Source: Voacanga thouarsii (Eukaryota; Streptophyta; Magnoliopsida; Gentianales; Apocynaceae). Taken from it: a DNA stretch of 64,000 bases. Made by a program: the position numbers and the translations under genes. The stretch covers positions 4,472,001-4,536,000 of the forward strand of contig JANUWF010001683.1 of NCBI GenBank assembly GCA_026120185.1. Reading direction: 5' to 3'. Under the pieces are notes generated by a model. It was given only the letters and a program-made list of their open reading frames with translations, ran no database searches and was not told the origin of the DNA. Of this stretch, positions 33,179 through 44,723 are shown in pieces; position 1 is the stretch's first letter, and every line of letters begins with the position of its first letter.

Positions 33179-34190
33179 AAGTATTTTTTGTTCTTTTTAG
33201 ATAGCCAACAAAATAGCATAATTCTGATCTTGGTTCGAACTTTTCTCATGTGATTAGTATATAAGCTAGACAACCCTTTAACTTGAGATGATTTAGACTT
33301 GGCTTATACCCAATCCATAGCTCATATCGAATGAATAGCATAAGATATCATACTTCAGACTATTCCCATCAATATTCTGTTCCTTCTCTCAGCTAGGGTG
33401 TCCCCGGCACAAAGAATTAGGATTCTATCTTATAATATACCATGTAGTCCTTGAATTCACCAAGGAGGTACTCTCCACTACGATTCGATCATAAGGTCTT
33501 GATCAATTTATCTGTCTGACGCTCCACTTTAGCCTTAAATTCTTTAAACTTTAAAAAAAATCAGACTTGAGTCTCATCAAGTAAACATAACCATACCTAG
33601 TACAATCATCCATGAATGTGGTGAAGTACTCAAACTCTCCTCTAGCTGATATAGACAAAAGACCACACACATCAGTATGAATAAGACTCAATATCTCTTT
33701 GGCCCTATCTACCTTTTGGGAAAATGACCTTTTGGTCATTTTTCCCATAAGGCAGGATTCACACTTACGCCAACTTTCCAATCTCAAGGAGCCAAAGTCC
33801 CATCATGGATTAACTTCTAAATCCTAGTTGAGTTAATATCACCTAAACTTAGATGCTAAAGATATGAGTCATTGACATTGGTCATTCTCTTACTATTTAA
33901 AGGCTCAGATTAAGTTTTGTTTAATTAATTATTAATAGGATTAATGAAGAATAGGTTTCCATACATGCGCCCAGTACATAAAACATCTCAATTTCTACTG
34001 ATAGGAGAAGTTTCCTAATGATAGTTATACCAGAATGAAAAGAAATAAAATATCATTGATTTATTAGTTTTGCAACTGAAACCAAATTCTATCTTAAACC
34101 AAGTAAAAATAAAATATCCATCAAAATAATTACTCATTTACAATTAAAAACTAGTTCTAGTTCTCCCATTGTAAGGGCCCATACGTAGTC
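33179..34190 (-). pseudogene. Copia-2 GAG-pre-integrase and integrase
   Basis: The best stretch, 33,787-33,551 on the minus strand, reads WRKCESCLMGKMTKRSFSQK, then LIHTDVCGLLSISARGEF, then TTFMDDCTRYGYVYLMRLKS. This covers the CX2C half of the zinc site and the first catalytic Asp. After a stop at 33,551 the frame degenerates: an LRSDRSGEYL-like piece can be traced near 33,480-33,500, and the motif that should hold the catalytic Glu is unrecognisable. It is non-functional. Confidence 0.85.
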
Positions 34191-34203
34191 CACGGTCGCC
34201 CTT

Positions 34204-35111
34204 CTAAAGTCTTCTTATCTTTCTAAACCCTTGCGAGTTACAGATGTGATTAGTGGCTCTTGAATCAAGAATCCAAGTGGAAGTTGATCCAACCATTGAT
34301 ATAGAGTCTTGATAGAAAATATTACCTTTGTGGTTTTTCTTTGCTTGAAGATTTGGACATTCATTTTTCCAATGTTCTTTCTTTCTACACTTGAAGCATT
34401 TGCCCATGGGTTTATCTTGAGGTTGGGACTTGGGCTAAGCTTCTGCATTACCCTTCTTCTTCTTGAACTTTTTGGGCTTGGGCTCAGTTCTTGAAGAAGA
34501 AGCAATCATAGCCTTTGATTATGGCTTTATGACCATTTTCGCCACTTGGAGCTTTTTAATTAACTCAGTTAAACTTATGTTTAACTTGCGCATATGGTAG
34601 TTTAATTTGAACTGAGTAAAAGAGCCTGTCAAAGATTCGAGAACCATGTCCACTTGGCTCTCGGGGTCAATTATAACCCCCAAAACTTCTGTTTCCTCGA
34701 AAACAACAATCATTTTGAGCATATGCTCCAAAACTGATACTCTTTCAGCCGTTTTGGTATTGATGATAATTCGAATAGCCTCCTGCCTTGCGGGCCAACT
34801 TTTGTCAGAGAATATTGTGGCTAAATATGTGCTTATATCGTAAGCTATCACCATGTGCTCATGTTTGGACTGAGGTACATTAGTCGTGGAGGCTAACATT
34901 TTGTCAGCCTTGTTCCATGCCTTTTTAGCCTCGCTCCTCATCAGTGGAACCCTTCCCAATAACTAATAAGGGTTCGTAGGGAACATACTTATACTCCTCG
35001 ATTGCAAGTATTATGTCCAAGTTCTTTTTCCAATCCATATAGTTAGGACCTGTTAGCTTATTCTTCTAGAGAAAAATAACTAAAGAACTGAAAGAACCTC
35101 CACCAACCATT
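34204..35111 (-). pseudogene. Copia-2 gag and protease start
   Basis: On the minus strand gag starts near 35,111 with ATGGTTGGTGGAGG. It has a TAG-interrupted LTGPNYMDWKKNLDIIL region, then an open 146-residue part (34,959-34,519) with FEETEVLGVIIDPESQVDMV and LNYHMRKLNISLTELI. Next comes the zinc knuckle CFKCRKKEHWKNEC at about 34,358-34,399 (CX2CX4HX4C intact), then the protease motif WILDSRATNHIC near 34,240-34,275. There the usual D-S-G is D-S-R, which should destroy protease activity. Gag forms the particle and the protease would cleave it. Confidence 0.88.
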
Positions 35112-36915
35112 TTTAAAAATAAAAAAAATCTTAGTTTTGTGAAAAACAAATTAATTTTGTGCACTTTATCCTCATATTAAATCTGATAATAGTTAATCCT
35201 ATCACTATTATTTTTAACATGATTAATTCAGCTCTTAGGAAAATTGGCATATCTTCTTCAGAAGATTAACAGTTTCCTATGCTATGTGTGTAAACCACCA
35301 TAAATTAATTTTTCTTCTAGGTAATGATCTAGAAAACAACTCCATTGAAGGGATTGCCATTTTTCTCTTTTCCTATGGACATACCTCGCATTACGGCATC
35401 TAATGTGGGCTGGTCGATCATAGTATGTGTCCCAGGTTATTAATTACAACAATCTATTAGTTTTAGGTCCCTATGGTATCTTCATCCTATACAAGTTCAC
35501 TCACAGGATGAAGCGAGTAGATCCACAATCTCTAATGAGGATCATGATGGAAGCCGTGAGGTCGTTGGAACCCTTTTCCTATTCAGTTTTTAATACAAGG
35601 ATTTCTTTGGAAAAATATCCTTTCAAAATTTCCATTAAGTTTTCTTTTAACTTAAAAATGAAATATTTAAACCTATAAAAATTTTTATGTCAAGGTTTAT
35701 ACCTTTTGAGAAATTTTTCATGGATTAATTTTATGTAAGTTAAAACTTAATGTTTTCAAAATGTTTCCATTAAAACTTCGTGGAGACTTTGGTCTCAAGT
35801 TTTTATTTGACAAAAGTAATTTTTCTTGTGAAAATAAATTAAAATGGTTTTTCATTCTAACTTAACAAAATTTTCTAAATCTAAAATATTTTCAATGTCA
35901 AGGAAAAAAAAAATCCTTTAAGAAAATAACCAAAGATTAATTTTTGTTTAAGTTAAAATTAACCATTTAATTAAAGAAAAATATTTTTTTTTCTTGCTTT
36001 TCTTTTTGGCACATAGGTAATAAAATAAATAGCATGTAGAAAAATGTAAACGTTTTCATGCTTTTCTTTTTTTAAAACCTAAGTGCCAAAAAGAATAGAA
36101 TTAAACACAATAATTAAATTAATTAGTGGTCGTGTTTAATCCTAAATTGCCTACTATTATTTTTCATGCAAAAATATACAATGAATATTAGCTATTTCAA
36201 AAATAATAACTTCACATGGTATAGGACCAAATACAAAAAAGAAATTGCACAAAAAATACAAGAAAAAAATTTTAAAAAAAAAAACTCCTTGGTCTTGTGC
36301 ACCCGCCACACTAGATATGGCCTACAGACCACCTGCCCGCACCCAAACCCAGCTGCCCATGCGGGCCTGCAACTCAGTCATGATTGTGACTAAAGCCGTG
36401 GTAGGATGCCTATGAACCTCTCATAGATTTGGTGCAAAATTCACCAAGCAGTGGAAGGCTCGGGCCATGCCGCGGCTTGGCCTTCGTGCCTTCTCGGCTC
36501 AAGACCCACTGAACAATAGCTCAGTTTCATGGCACAGCTCCTATGCTGGCGGCTCGGCTTCACAGTGCATCTTCTGTGTTTTTTTTTTTTTTGTTTTTTT
36601 TTTTTTTTTTGCGATTTTGGCTACAGACTTCTTTTGCAAATTTTCTTGTACGATCTCACAGGCGACAATTTTTATAATAGAATTCAAACGAAATGAATCA
36701 AAACAAAACTAACATCCACCTATACCCTTTCACTTCGAGCTTACAAGATTTGCTATGAACAACAACAGATTATAGAGAATCCTAAACCTCAACCGTGTGG
36801 CTCACAAACAATTTATCCCATACTAGTAAAAACGAAGGGTCACAGGCATGACATCAACAAATCATCTTGCTATTTTTATTAGACTAGCATGGTTTCTAAG
36901 CCAAGAAAACCTCAT
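35112..36915 (-). other. Copia-2 leader between primer site and gag
   Basis: About 1.8 kb of AT-rich sequence without a credible frame, plus a GC-richer patch at 36,290-36,570 and two T runs on the plus strand. The length is comparable to the Copia-1 leader. Confidence 0.65.
36579..36610. repeat. T14-G-T17 homopolymer tract
   Basis: Fourteen Ts, one G and seventeen Ts on the plus strand, inside the Copia-2 leader. On the element's sense strand this is poly-A. It may mark a small retro-inserted tail or just slippage. Assembly length here is uncertain. Confidence 0.85.
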
Positions 36916-36927
36916 TCCTTGATACCA
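36916..36927 (-). other. Copia-2 primer binding site, degenerate
   Basis: On the minus strand TGGTATCAAGGA follows the LTR end after seven bases. Nine of twelve bases match the tRNA-iMet complement TGGTATCAGAGC. It marks the 5' side of Copia-2. Confidence 0.7.
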
Positions 36928-36934
36928 ATTAGAG

Positions 36935-38157
36935 TGAGAAAATAATAAAATAGGCATATTGAAGCAAATAAAAAACGATGGAAAACATGAATAGCTGAAG
37001 ATATGTTTCACCTTGGCGCTTTAAAATTTTATTAGGCATTGAGGAAGATGATTGAACAACAGAAATGTCTTCTCCTCGACTTGTTGGAACTTCTAGATCA
37101 GAACCCGCTAGTCATCTACTTCTTCTTGTCATGAATGCACGAGCCTTTGATCTCCCAGAATACTACGGTTCCTGAAACCCCGGTGAGAGGCAACTGGGAA
37201 GGAAAAGAAAAAAGTTTCGGAACAGACTCCTTGCAATCTACTAAAGAATAGTCTCAAGAGACGATGGTTTTGTTCTTTTGTTTCCTAGAAGTACTCTGCA
37301 AGCAGAAGAAAACTCCTAGCGAGAAGGAAAACAACGATAGAGCAAAAAAATAAAAGGCCCATAAAAACCTTTGTTATCCCCATTCTAGTATATCCTAAGT
37401 CATTTTGGTAACCCATGATAGCTAAAGGAGTTCCTGAATCAAATTAGAAAACTTCTGAAAAGATACCCCCCAATATCTTCTCACTATCCTCAGGGATTTA
37501 AAATTGGAATTCAAACAGGAAAAATAGCCTAGTTTTTACAGTCCATGTCTAGTTAAGCCTTGAACGAACCAAAACTTAACCCGTGGGCCTACGGTCCATT
37601 CAATTTTAATTGAGCATTTTAATTAACTTAATTATTCTTAGGCCTACCAGAACCAAATAACTAAATTAATTAGGTAGTCTAAATGGACCAGATTAATTCT
37701 CAAGCATATTACTAATTTAGACCAGGTCAATTCTTAATTATTCAACCTGGGCAACAACCCTGAACAATTAACTAAGCATTTGAAATAGCTTTTTAAATAA
37801 TTCTATCCGCGGGCCTTTTATTTTATTCTAGCCTAATAAATAAACTAGGCTACCTGAATGAAATAAAATCCATTTTATCCAAAACTAATTTCCTAACCCA
37901 AAACATCCGGACTTATGGGCTATTCCGGAGACCACCAAAAGATACATCGTCTTGACTACTAAAACGGTCAAAATATCCCTACTATAAAAATAGCTGTATT
38001 TTACATTTTAAATATTTTTGTAATATCACTATACAGAAATATTAACCCCTAAGGCAATGCTACATTAGCAATGTCTCTGACCAACAGGTATAATGACTAA
38101 AATACCCCTTTACACATCGCCATTTATTTACAGAGGAAGAAGTGTGCCAACACCTCC
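36935..38157 (-). mobile_element. Copia-2 5' LTR, inner part
   Basis: It starts with TGAGAAAATAAT next to the primer site. It is interrupted at 38,157 by Ath-1 and continues at 44,724. The two parts total about 1,970 bp. Because the left LTR of Copia-2 is truncated, this inner part has no second copy in the window to compare with. Its assignment rests on the primer site, the order and the matching outer part. Confidence 0.7.
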
Positions 38158-38337
38158 TGATAGGGTCTAAATTAGTCATATATTTTGTAGTTATTTGAGG
38201 CCATTTTGTGATACATTTTGTGCAAGAACTGGTCATATTCCTTCATATTTGAGATTTTATCATTGGAAAGGTTTTTTATGCATTATTTCAGAATTTAGGG
38301 GTAAAATAAGGCAAACTCATCACTAAATAGACTAGAG

Positions 38338-38580
38338 GCGGTGCCGGCCAGGATAGGACAGGCGGCGCCGGCCATGTGTTGTTGGCACACACATCGAAGT
38401 GATGAAAAATCGGTGAAATAGGGGCTGAATAGGACACAGCCAGCGCCGGTTGGGAACCCAAAGGTGACGCCGGCTGCGACATGGAAGAACTTGGCATGAA
38501 AATCGAGAAAAATAGGTGAACGAATAGAGAGACAGAATGCAATTGGTGCTGGCCCTAGGCAAGACAGGTGGTGTCGGCTA
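38338..38580 (+). repeat. Three ~102-bp units, each with a pair of GGCGCCGGC boxes, in Ath-1 U3
   Basis: Box starts are 38,340 and 38,364; 38,442 and 38,466; 38,545 and 38,570. Spacing is 24, 24 and 25 bp within pairs, and 102 and 103 bp between pairs. The sequences between pairs are weakly alike (gaaaaat...ggtgaa...gacac), so this is a diverged tandem repeat. The 3' LTR keeps the pattern at 43,389; 43,467 and 43,491; 43,570 and 43,595, with one box lost. The cluster lies ~130 bp upstream of the TATA-like sequence. Confidence 0.78.
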
Positions 38581-38706
38581 TACACTAGTACAGAAGTGGT
38601 GCCTCAATTTTCATGCGTGTTTTTGGCAATTTTTAGAGTTTTGATATTTTCCTACTTCTATTCGGCCAAAAACCCTAGAGGGACGAATTTAGGTACCTCC
38701 AAGGCC

Positions 38707-38714
38707 TATAAATT
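38707..38714 (+). promoter_or_regulatory. Probable TATA box in Ath-1 5' LTR
   Basis: TATAAATT lies downstream of the box array and upstream of the presumed R region. The 3' LTR has a mutated version. This is based on motif and position only. Confidence 0.45.
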
Positions 38715-39678
38715 GAGGAAAAACATAAGTCAAAGGCATGAATTCAAGGAGTAATACACAAAATCACTCAAGTTCAAGGGGGAATTCATCAAATCAAGGA
38801 GGATTGTACAAGAGAGTCTACGAAGGAAGAAGAATGAGGCTTGTCTATAAGTGCTTTCTTTTAACTTTGTTTTCTTTTCTTGAACAATGATGTATTAATT
38901 ATCTTATTGTAATTTGACATTATTTTTAGTATTTATGATTTTTAGAGTTAATTTGATCTTTTGATTAATTGATTGTTATTCTTGGTATTTAATTACTTAT
39001 GCTGATTACGAGATTAATTTGTTGTTTCTTTCTATTAACTTGCTTGGAAAATGGGTTGATGGTGGTCTCAATTCATTAATTTCATATTTGTTGTGTATTA
39101 ACTTGCTCGGAAATGGGGTTAATTACTAAGAACTGGGAAATTAAGGTTAATTAATGTCTGCTAGGATATGAATTCATTGGTTAATTTCATGTTTTAAGTT
39201 TGTCAGGATATGGGATTTGATCAAGGATTATGTTTAATGCATCTTTTGGGTGAATTAGTTGAGACAGGATATGTGATGCTAATTTGTCTAGAAGATAGTG
39301 GTTTCATGGATTGGAAAAGAAGTGAATGTATCTTAATCCTTCATGATGCGAAGAGAATGATTAGTTATGATGATGATTGGGTACTTTAAGGTCATGTTTG
39401 TCAAAATAATGGTTTGAGTTACATAATTCTCCATCCTTGACATGTATATATTCTTTTATTTTATTCTATTTTCCTTTTTATTCTTTTTCACTTTATTTAG
39501 TCGGTTAAACAATGAAAGAAAACTGATTAATGTATACTTGTTCATTGAGGTTCGATTCTCATTTTAAACCCTATGTTATGCTTAATAATGAGTACGCTTG
39601 CTCATATGTGTAATTTGGGATTAACGTTATTAATTTAAACTTGATTGAGAATGTGTTTATTTTTATATCTAAATTCGT

Positions 39679-39795
39679 ACACATCATGTTTTTGGCACCG
39701 TAGTCAGGGATTATGATATTTTTCTGTTTCATCGTGGAGGTGCTTTTGAAAAACATGATTACACATCAAGTTTTTGGTGCCTTTGCCGGGGAACA
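39679..39795 (+). other. Ath-1 primer binding site, duplicated with the LTR end
   Basis: The LTR end and primer site occur twice, 82 bp apart: ACACATCATG with TGGCACCGTAGTCAGGGA (39,693-39,710), and ACACATCAAG with TGGTGCCTTTGCCGGGGA (39,775-39,792). Both resemble the tRNA-Asp complement TGGCGCCGTTGCCGGGGA used by Athila-type elements. The second copy is better in its 3' half, the first in its 5' half. Neither Ath-2 nor Ath-3 shows the duplication. Confidence 0.78.
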
Positions 39796-40048
39796 ATATC
39801 ATGAAATCTTGGATTTTGTTTATTTAACTATGTATATATGTTAATTTGTACAATTGTTCTTTTTGCAAAAAGGTGCCATCTTTTGTTTCTTGTGTATCTT
39901 TGTAATATAATTTACTAACTTTGACTAATGTCTAATTGACTAATTTGTTCTTTTAATTTTATTTGAATTGTGAATTCTGTTATCTAACTTTATTCTTGTC
40001 TTTTCTAGGTGTTAGCCTTAGTATATGATCCGATGATCTGAAGGAGAT

Positions 40049-41402
40049 ATAGATTTTGATCCTAAAATTGAAAAGACAGTGTAAAAAATCCTTCGGATAG
40101 TCAAAAGGAACTTACATGCAGACCTGGATGGTGCTCAAAACAACAATACTAGAAACAGCAGGAGGGTCATGGATGACTTTGTGAAATCTACAATCTCGGG
40201 CACGGGCACGGGCTCGAGTATCACTAGACCTAGGGTGGATGCGAATAATTTTGAAATAAAGCCCAATATCATCTAGATGGTCCAAAATATGGTCCAATTT
40301 AATAGGCTAACTGAAGAAGATCCTAATGCCCACCTAGCTAGTTTCCTTGAAATTTGTGATACCTTTAAGATGAATGGTGTTTATAAAGATGCCATAAAAC
40401 GAAGACTCTTTCCTTTTTCTTTGAGAGATAGAGCCAAATCCTGGTTGAAGTCTTTATCCACAAGTTCCATCACCACTTGGAATGCCCTAGCTGAAAAATT
40501 CCTTGCCAGATATTTTCCACTAACTAGGACATCCAAACTCAGAAACAAAATTTTTGCCTTCCAACAATTAGATTTTGAACGTTTGTATGAAAGTTGGGAG
40601 AGGTTCAAGGAGATGTTGAGAAAGTTCCCACTCTATGGATTTGAGCTAGGAATGCAAATGCTAATCTTTCTTAAGGGCCTTACGTTTGCAACATGACAAG
40701 TGGTGGACTCTTCTGCAGAGGGTTCTATCAATCATAAGTCCTGGAACAGGTATTTGATCCTATTGAAAATTTGGCTTCTAATAACTATTCTTGGGGAAGT
40801 GCAAGGTCTAGAGCTCATGTGCAAGGAGTGCACAAAGTGGATGCTGTGGCAGCTTTGGAAGCTAAGGTGGAAGCTTTAACTCAAAAGATGGAACAAATAG
40901 TGATGCCTTAAGGCTAAGTGCTAAATGTAAGTTGTGATTTCTGTGGAGAATGGCACCCGAATAATGAGTGCCAAAATATGGGTTCACTCCAGGAAACAAT
41001 AGAAGAAGCAGCCTTTGTAGGTAATGGTCGTCCAGGTAACAATCCCTATAGCTTTATTTACAATCCTGGTTGGAGAAATCACCCTAACTTCTCTTGGAGT
41101 AATGCAAACCAACCTAGGCAAGGCTCTTTCAACTTTGGGGAAAATCAAAGAACCAACCTCCTTTGAACAACAATTCAGTACCATCCAAGCTACTATTGAA
41201 GGAATTGATTGGCCAATTGGCAACTACAACGGAAACTAAGTTCCAAGGGGTTGATGCTACAATAAGGAACTCTGAGGCCTCCATGCGCAACTTGGAGAGC
41301 CAAATTGGCCAACTGGCTAAATTACTTGGGAATCGTCAAGTTGGGATATTACCAGGGAACACCAAAAACAATCCACGTGATCAAGGCCATGGAGAGCATT
41401 GA
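40049..41402 (+). pseudogene. Ath-1 gag, broken
   Basis: It begins with DFDPKIEKTV (an ATA stands where Ath-2 has ATG) and NFEIKPNII. The core reads EEDPNAHLASFLEICDTFK, LRLFPFSLRDRAKSWLKSL-type sequence, TTWNALAEKFLARYFP and LYESWERFKEMLRKFP (open at 40,277-40,693). This is the Retrotrans_gag domain of Athila-type elements. After a stop at 40,694 and a frameshift come NNYSWGSARSRAHVQGVHKV, a zinc-knuckle-like CDFCGEWHPNNEC (CX2CX3HX4C) at ~40,936-40,974, and a coiled-coil-like tail SEASMRNLESQIGQLAKLLG. It ends NPRDQGHGEH and TGA at 41,400. At least three lesions are present. Confidence 0.9.
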
Positions 41403-43191
41403 AGCCTTTCGTGCTTTATGCTTTTGTGATTTGGAAAATTATTTTATTTTATTTTTTTATTTCATTTTTGTTTATTTCTTCGTGAATTGAATTGCATTAT
41501 CCATCACTGCTATGTGTTCATTATTGCATGGGTTTTCTTTACTTTTTGCTTATTTTTCGTTTCTAGTTTTTATGATTTGGTTTGTTTCTTTTGTGTATTT
41601 TTCTTTCTAGGTACTTCAACAATGCTCCTTTTTATTGGAATTCAACTCCTTTGTAGAAGAATGCACAATGCAATGGAAGTACTTTCTTTCTTCTCTTTTC
41701 CCTTTATTTTTGGTCCTGTGGCAATATTTCCTTGTTCTATTTATTTGGCCATTGAGGACAACGTCTAGTTTAAGTGTGGGCGAGTGGTTAGAATGGGAAT
41801 TCTTCTATACTTCATTCTTTTTGAAATTCTTTGAACCTTGGAATTCTTCTATGCTTCATTCTTCTTGAAATTCTTCGAATCTTTTGAGCAAAATTTTCAA
41901 ATATTTTTGAGCTTTCAAGACGTATTTTTAATGCATGTCTGTGTGCTAGATCATAGAGCATATGTTCTATATCATTTGTGGCTTTTGCATGACTTTTTGT
42001 ACACACTTGGACTAAGCAGTTCTTGATCAAATGCTTTACATTGTTCTTAAACCTATTTTTCTACTAAAAGTCATTGAGCATTCTAGAACTTACTTGAATA
42101 CCTCTTGAGGCAAAATAAGAAAGACATTCATGATTTAACTTAGGGAAGATGGTAATAGGCCTTCTTTGGATAGTTTGAGCTTTTCAAGCCTACCTATTTT
42201 ATATTATTCCTAGTGCCTATTTTGAGCCTAAATTGTTAATTTCTTTCTTACGCCCATTATCATACTTTATCCATTACTTCTTTTTGAGAGTTTGATTTAC
42301 CTTCCAAATCTTTGATTGCTCTTGATGGATAAAAGTACAAGTAGAAGAATTATGAGGGAGAATGCTTGTGTAAATGTCATGAGTTGTTACTTTCAATCAT
42401 GCATCATGTGTTGAGTTGGAGTTGTGAAAGGAGAAAGGAGAAAGAAATAGAAAGATTGAGAAAAACAAAAAGCTGCCAGAAAATGTTGAAAGAAAGAACT
42501 GAGAAACAAATAAAAGCAGCATTTGAAAAGAAGAGAAAAAGAAAAGAATAGCACAGGAAGAATGTCAGTTGAGTAGGAATAAGAATTGCTGAAATTTTTA
42601 TAGTCTTGTGCAATATGATTGATGAGTTGAGAACTATTGATGAAAAGAATGCAAGATTTACTTGAATTGTAATATGATTGCTATACAAGGTTATGGGTTT
42701 TTGATTGGTTTTGTGATACGAGAGCAAGAAAAGTTTGGAATCTATTGGTACATATTGTTTATCCTTTTCTTGCAAACTCTCATCTCCTTTGATATTTGAT
42801 TTTCCTTTATCCTTCATTTGACAACTACATTACAAACCCTTTAGCCTTACATTACAAGCCTAAAAGTCCTACCTGACCTAAGTAGAATCATGGCATGTCT
42901 TGGATTAGTGGAGAAAGTGTATGAAAAGTAAGCTTATGCAATGCATATTTCTTTTTAACTAAATTCTTTCCAATGGTTTGAGAATGATGTTAGGTGTTGG
43001 AATGGTTCTACTAGTTATTCTTTACTTACACAAGTCTTGCAATTATGTTGAAATGTATAGTAGCATATGTTTTGTTGTCTTGAATAAAGAAAGCATTGGA
43101 AATATTATTTTGAAATTGATTGAGTGATTTTGTGAAAACTTGTGTTTTTCTACTTGTCTTTGATACTTTGCTTAAGGACAAGCAAAAAGCT
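41403..43191 (+). other. Ath-1 3' non-coding region where pol is expected
   Basis: This is T-rich sequence with no protein motif. Near 41,750-41,785 it carries a ttgaggacaa(c/t)gtctagtttaagtgt stretch of the kind found between pol and the 3' LTR in Tat/Athila elements. Gag therefore joins the post-pol region almost directly, as if pol had been cleanly lost. Confidence 0.7.
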
Positions 43192-43204
43192 AAGTGTGGA
43201 GGAA
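43192..43204 (+). other. Ath-1 polypurine tract
   Basis: AAGTGTGGAGGAA directly precedes the 3' LTR start TGTAATAGGG. Ath-3 has the equivalent AAGTGTGGGGGAA. Confidence 0.82.
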
Positions 43205-44723
43205 TGTAATAGGGCCTCAATTAGTCATATATTTCCTAGTTATTTGATGTCATTTTGTGATATATTTTGTGCAATAACAAGTCAAATTCCTTCGTATTTG
43301 AGATTTTACCCTTGGAAAGGTATTTTGTGTATTATTTCAGATTTTAGGGGTAAAATAAGGCAAAATCGTCTCTAAATAGACTAGAGGCGGCACTGGCCAC
43401 GTGCTACTGGCACACACTTTTAGGTGACAAAAAATCGACAAAACTGGGGCTGAACAGAACACAGCTAGTGCCGGTTGGGAGCCTAGAGGCGGCATTGGCT
43501 GCAACCTGGAAGAACTTGGCTCGAAAATTGAGAAAATTTGATGAACGAACAGAGAGACAGAATGCAACCGACATCGGCCCTAGACAGGACAGGCAGCGCC
43601 GGTTGTGACTAATACAGAGGCGGTGCCTCGATTTTCATGCACATTTTTGGCAATTTTCAGAGTTTTGATATTTTCATACTTGTATTCGGCCAAAAACCCT
43701 AGTAGGATGAAATTAGGTACTTCTAAAGCCTAGAAATAGAGGAAAAAAACACAAGTTAAAGGTATGAATTCAAGGAGCAAAACACAAAATCACTCAAGTT
43801 CAAAGAGAAATTCATCAAATCAAGGAGGATTGTACGAGAGAGCCTACAAATGAAGAAGAAGGAGGCTTATCTATGAGTGCTTTCTTTTAACTTTGTTTTC
43901 TTTTCTTGAACATGATGTATTAATTATTTTATTATACTTTGACATTGTTTTCAGCATTCATAATTTTTAGAGTTACTTTAATCTTTTGATTAATTAATTG
44001 TTATTCTTGGCATTTAATTACTTATGCTGAGTATGAGATTAATTTTTTGTTTCTTTCTATTAACTTGCATGGAAAAGGGGTTGATGGTGGTCTCAACACA
44101 TTAATTTCATATTTGTGGTCTATTAACTTGCTTGGCAAAGGGGTTAATTGCAAAGAACTGGGTAATTAAAGGTTAATTGATGTCTATCAGAATATGAATT
44201 CATTGGTTAATTTCATGTTTTAAGTTTGCCAGGATATGGGGATTTAATCAAGGATTGTGTTTAATGCATCTTTTGGGTGAATTAGTTAAGATAGGATATG
44301 TAATGCTAATTTGTCTAGAAGATAGTGATTTCATGGATTGGAAAAGAAGTGAATGTATCTTAATCATTCATGATGCCAAGAGAATGATTAGTTATGATAA
44401 TGATTGCGTACTTTAAGGTCATATTTGTCAAAATAATGGTTTGAATTATATAATTCTCCATCATTGACATGTATATATTCGTTTATTTTATTTTATTTTC
44501 CTTTCTATTGTTTTTCACTTTCTTGAGTCGGTTAAACAATGAAAGAAAAGTGATTAATGCATATTTGTTCCTTGAGGATCGATACTCATTTTAAACCTTA
44601 TGCTATGCTTAATGATGAGTACGGTTGCTCACATGTGTAATTTGGGGTTAACATTTTAATTGAAACTTGATTGGGAATGTGTTTATTTTTATATGGTTTT
44701 TATACCCAAATTCATACACATCA
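43205..44723 (+). repeat. Ath-1 3' LTR
   Basis: It is 1,519 bp, begins TGTAATAGGG and ends CATACACATCA, and is collinear with 38,158-39,686. Divergence is visible throughout, by eye about 10%, so the insertion is old relative to Copia-1. Confidence 0.87.

Larger units (their letters stand above)
38158..39686 (+). repeat. Ath-1 5' LTR
   Basis: It begins TGATAGGGTC and ends TACACATCA. It aligns with 43,205-44,723, with scattered changes and an extra ~24-bp box unit near 38,350-38,373. The TATA-like TATAAATT at 38,707-38,714 is changed to tagaaata in the 3' copy. A repeated pattern of sentence-like motifs (tgcttgg or tgctcgg before gggttaatt) lies in its second half. Confidence 0.88.
38158..44723 (+). 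mobile_element. Ath-1: Athila-like Ty3/gypsy element with gag but no pol
   Basis: This 6.6-kb element has LTRs of about 1.5 kb, a tRNA-Asp-type primer site (present twice), a gag region, 1.8 kb of non-coding sequence and a purine tract. No protease, RT, RNase H or integrase motif is found in any frame between gag and the 3' LTR. The flanks CCTCC (38,153-38,157) and TCTCT (44,724-44,728) agree in only three of five bases, so the duplication is unclear. It sits inside the 5' LTR of Copia-2. It would need proteins from a relative to move. Confidence 0.85.

Noticed and set aside
36579..36610. Poly-T tract as the tail of a LINE, SINE or processed pseudogene
   Set aside because: No matching LINE or SINE body or target-site duplication could be seen next to it. 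It is interrupted by one G and lies within a copia leader. It is left as a homopolymer.
38295..38585. Minus-strand frames of 76-96 codons in the Ath-1 LTR, possible small proteins
   Set aside because: The 3' LTR keeps only a shortened version, and the frames owe their length to the GC-rich box array. No start context or known motif is seen.
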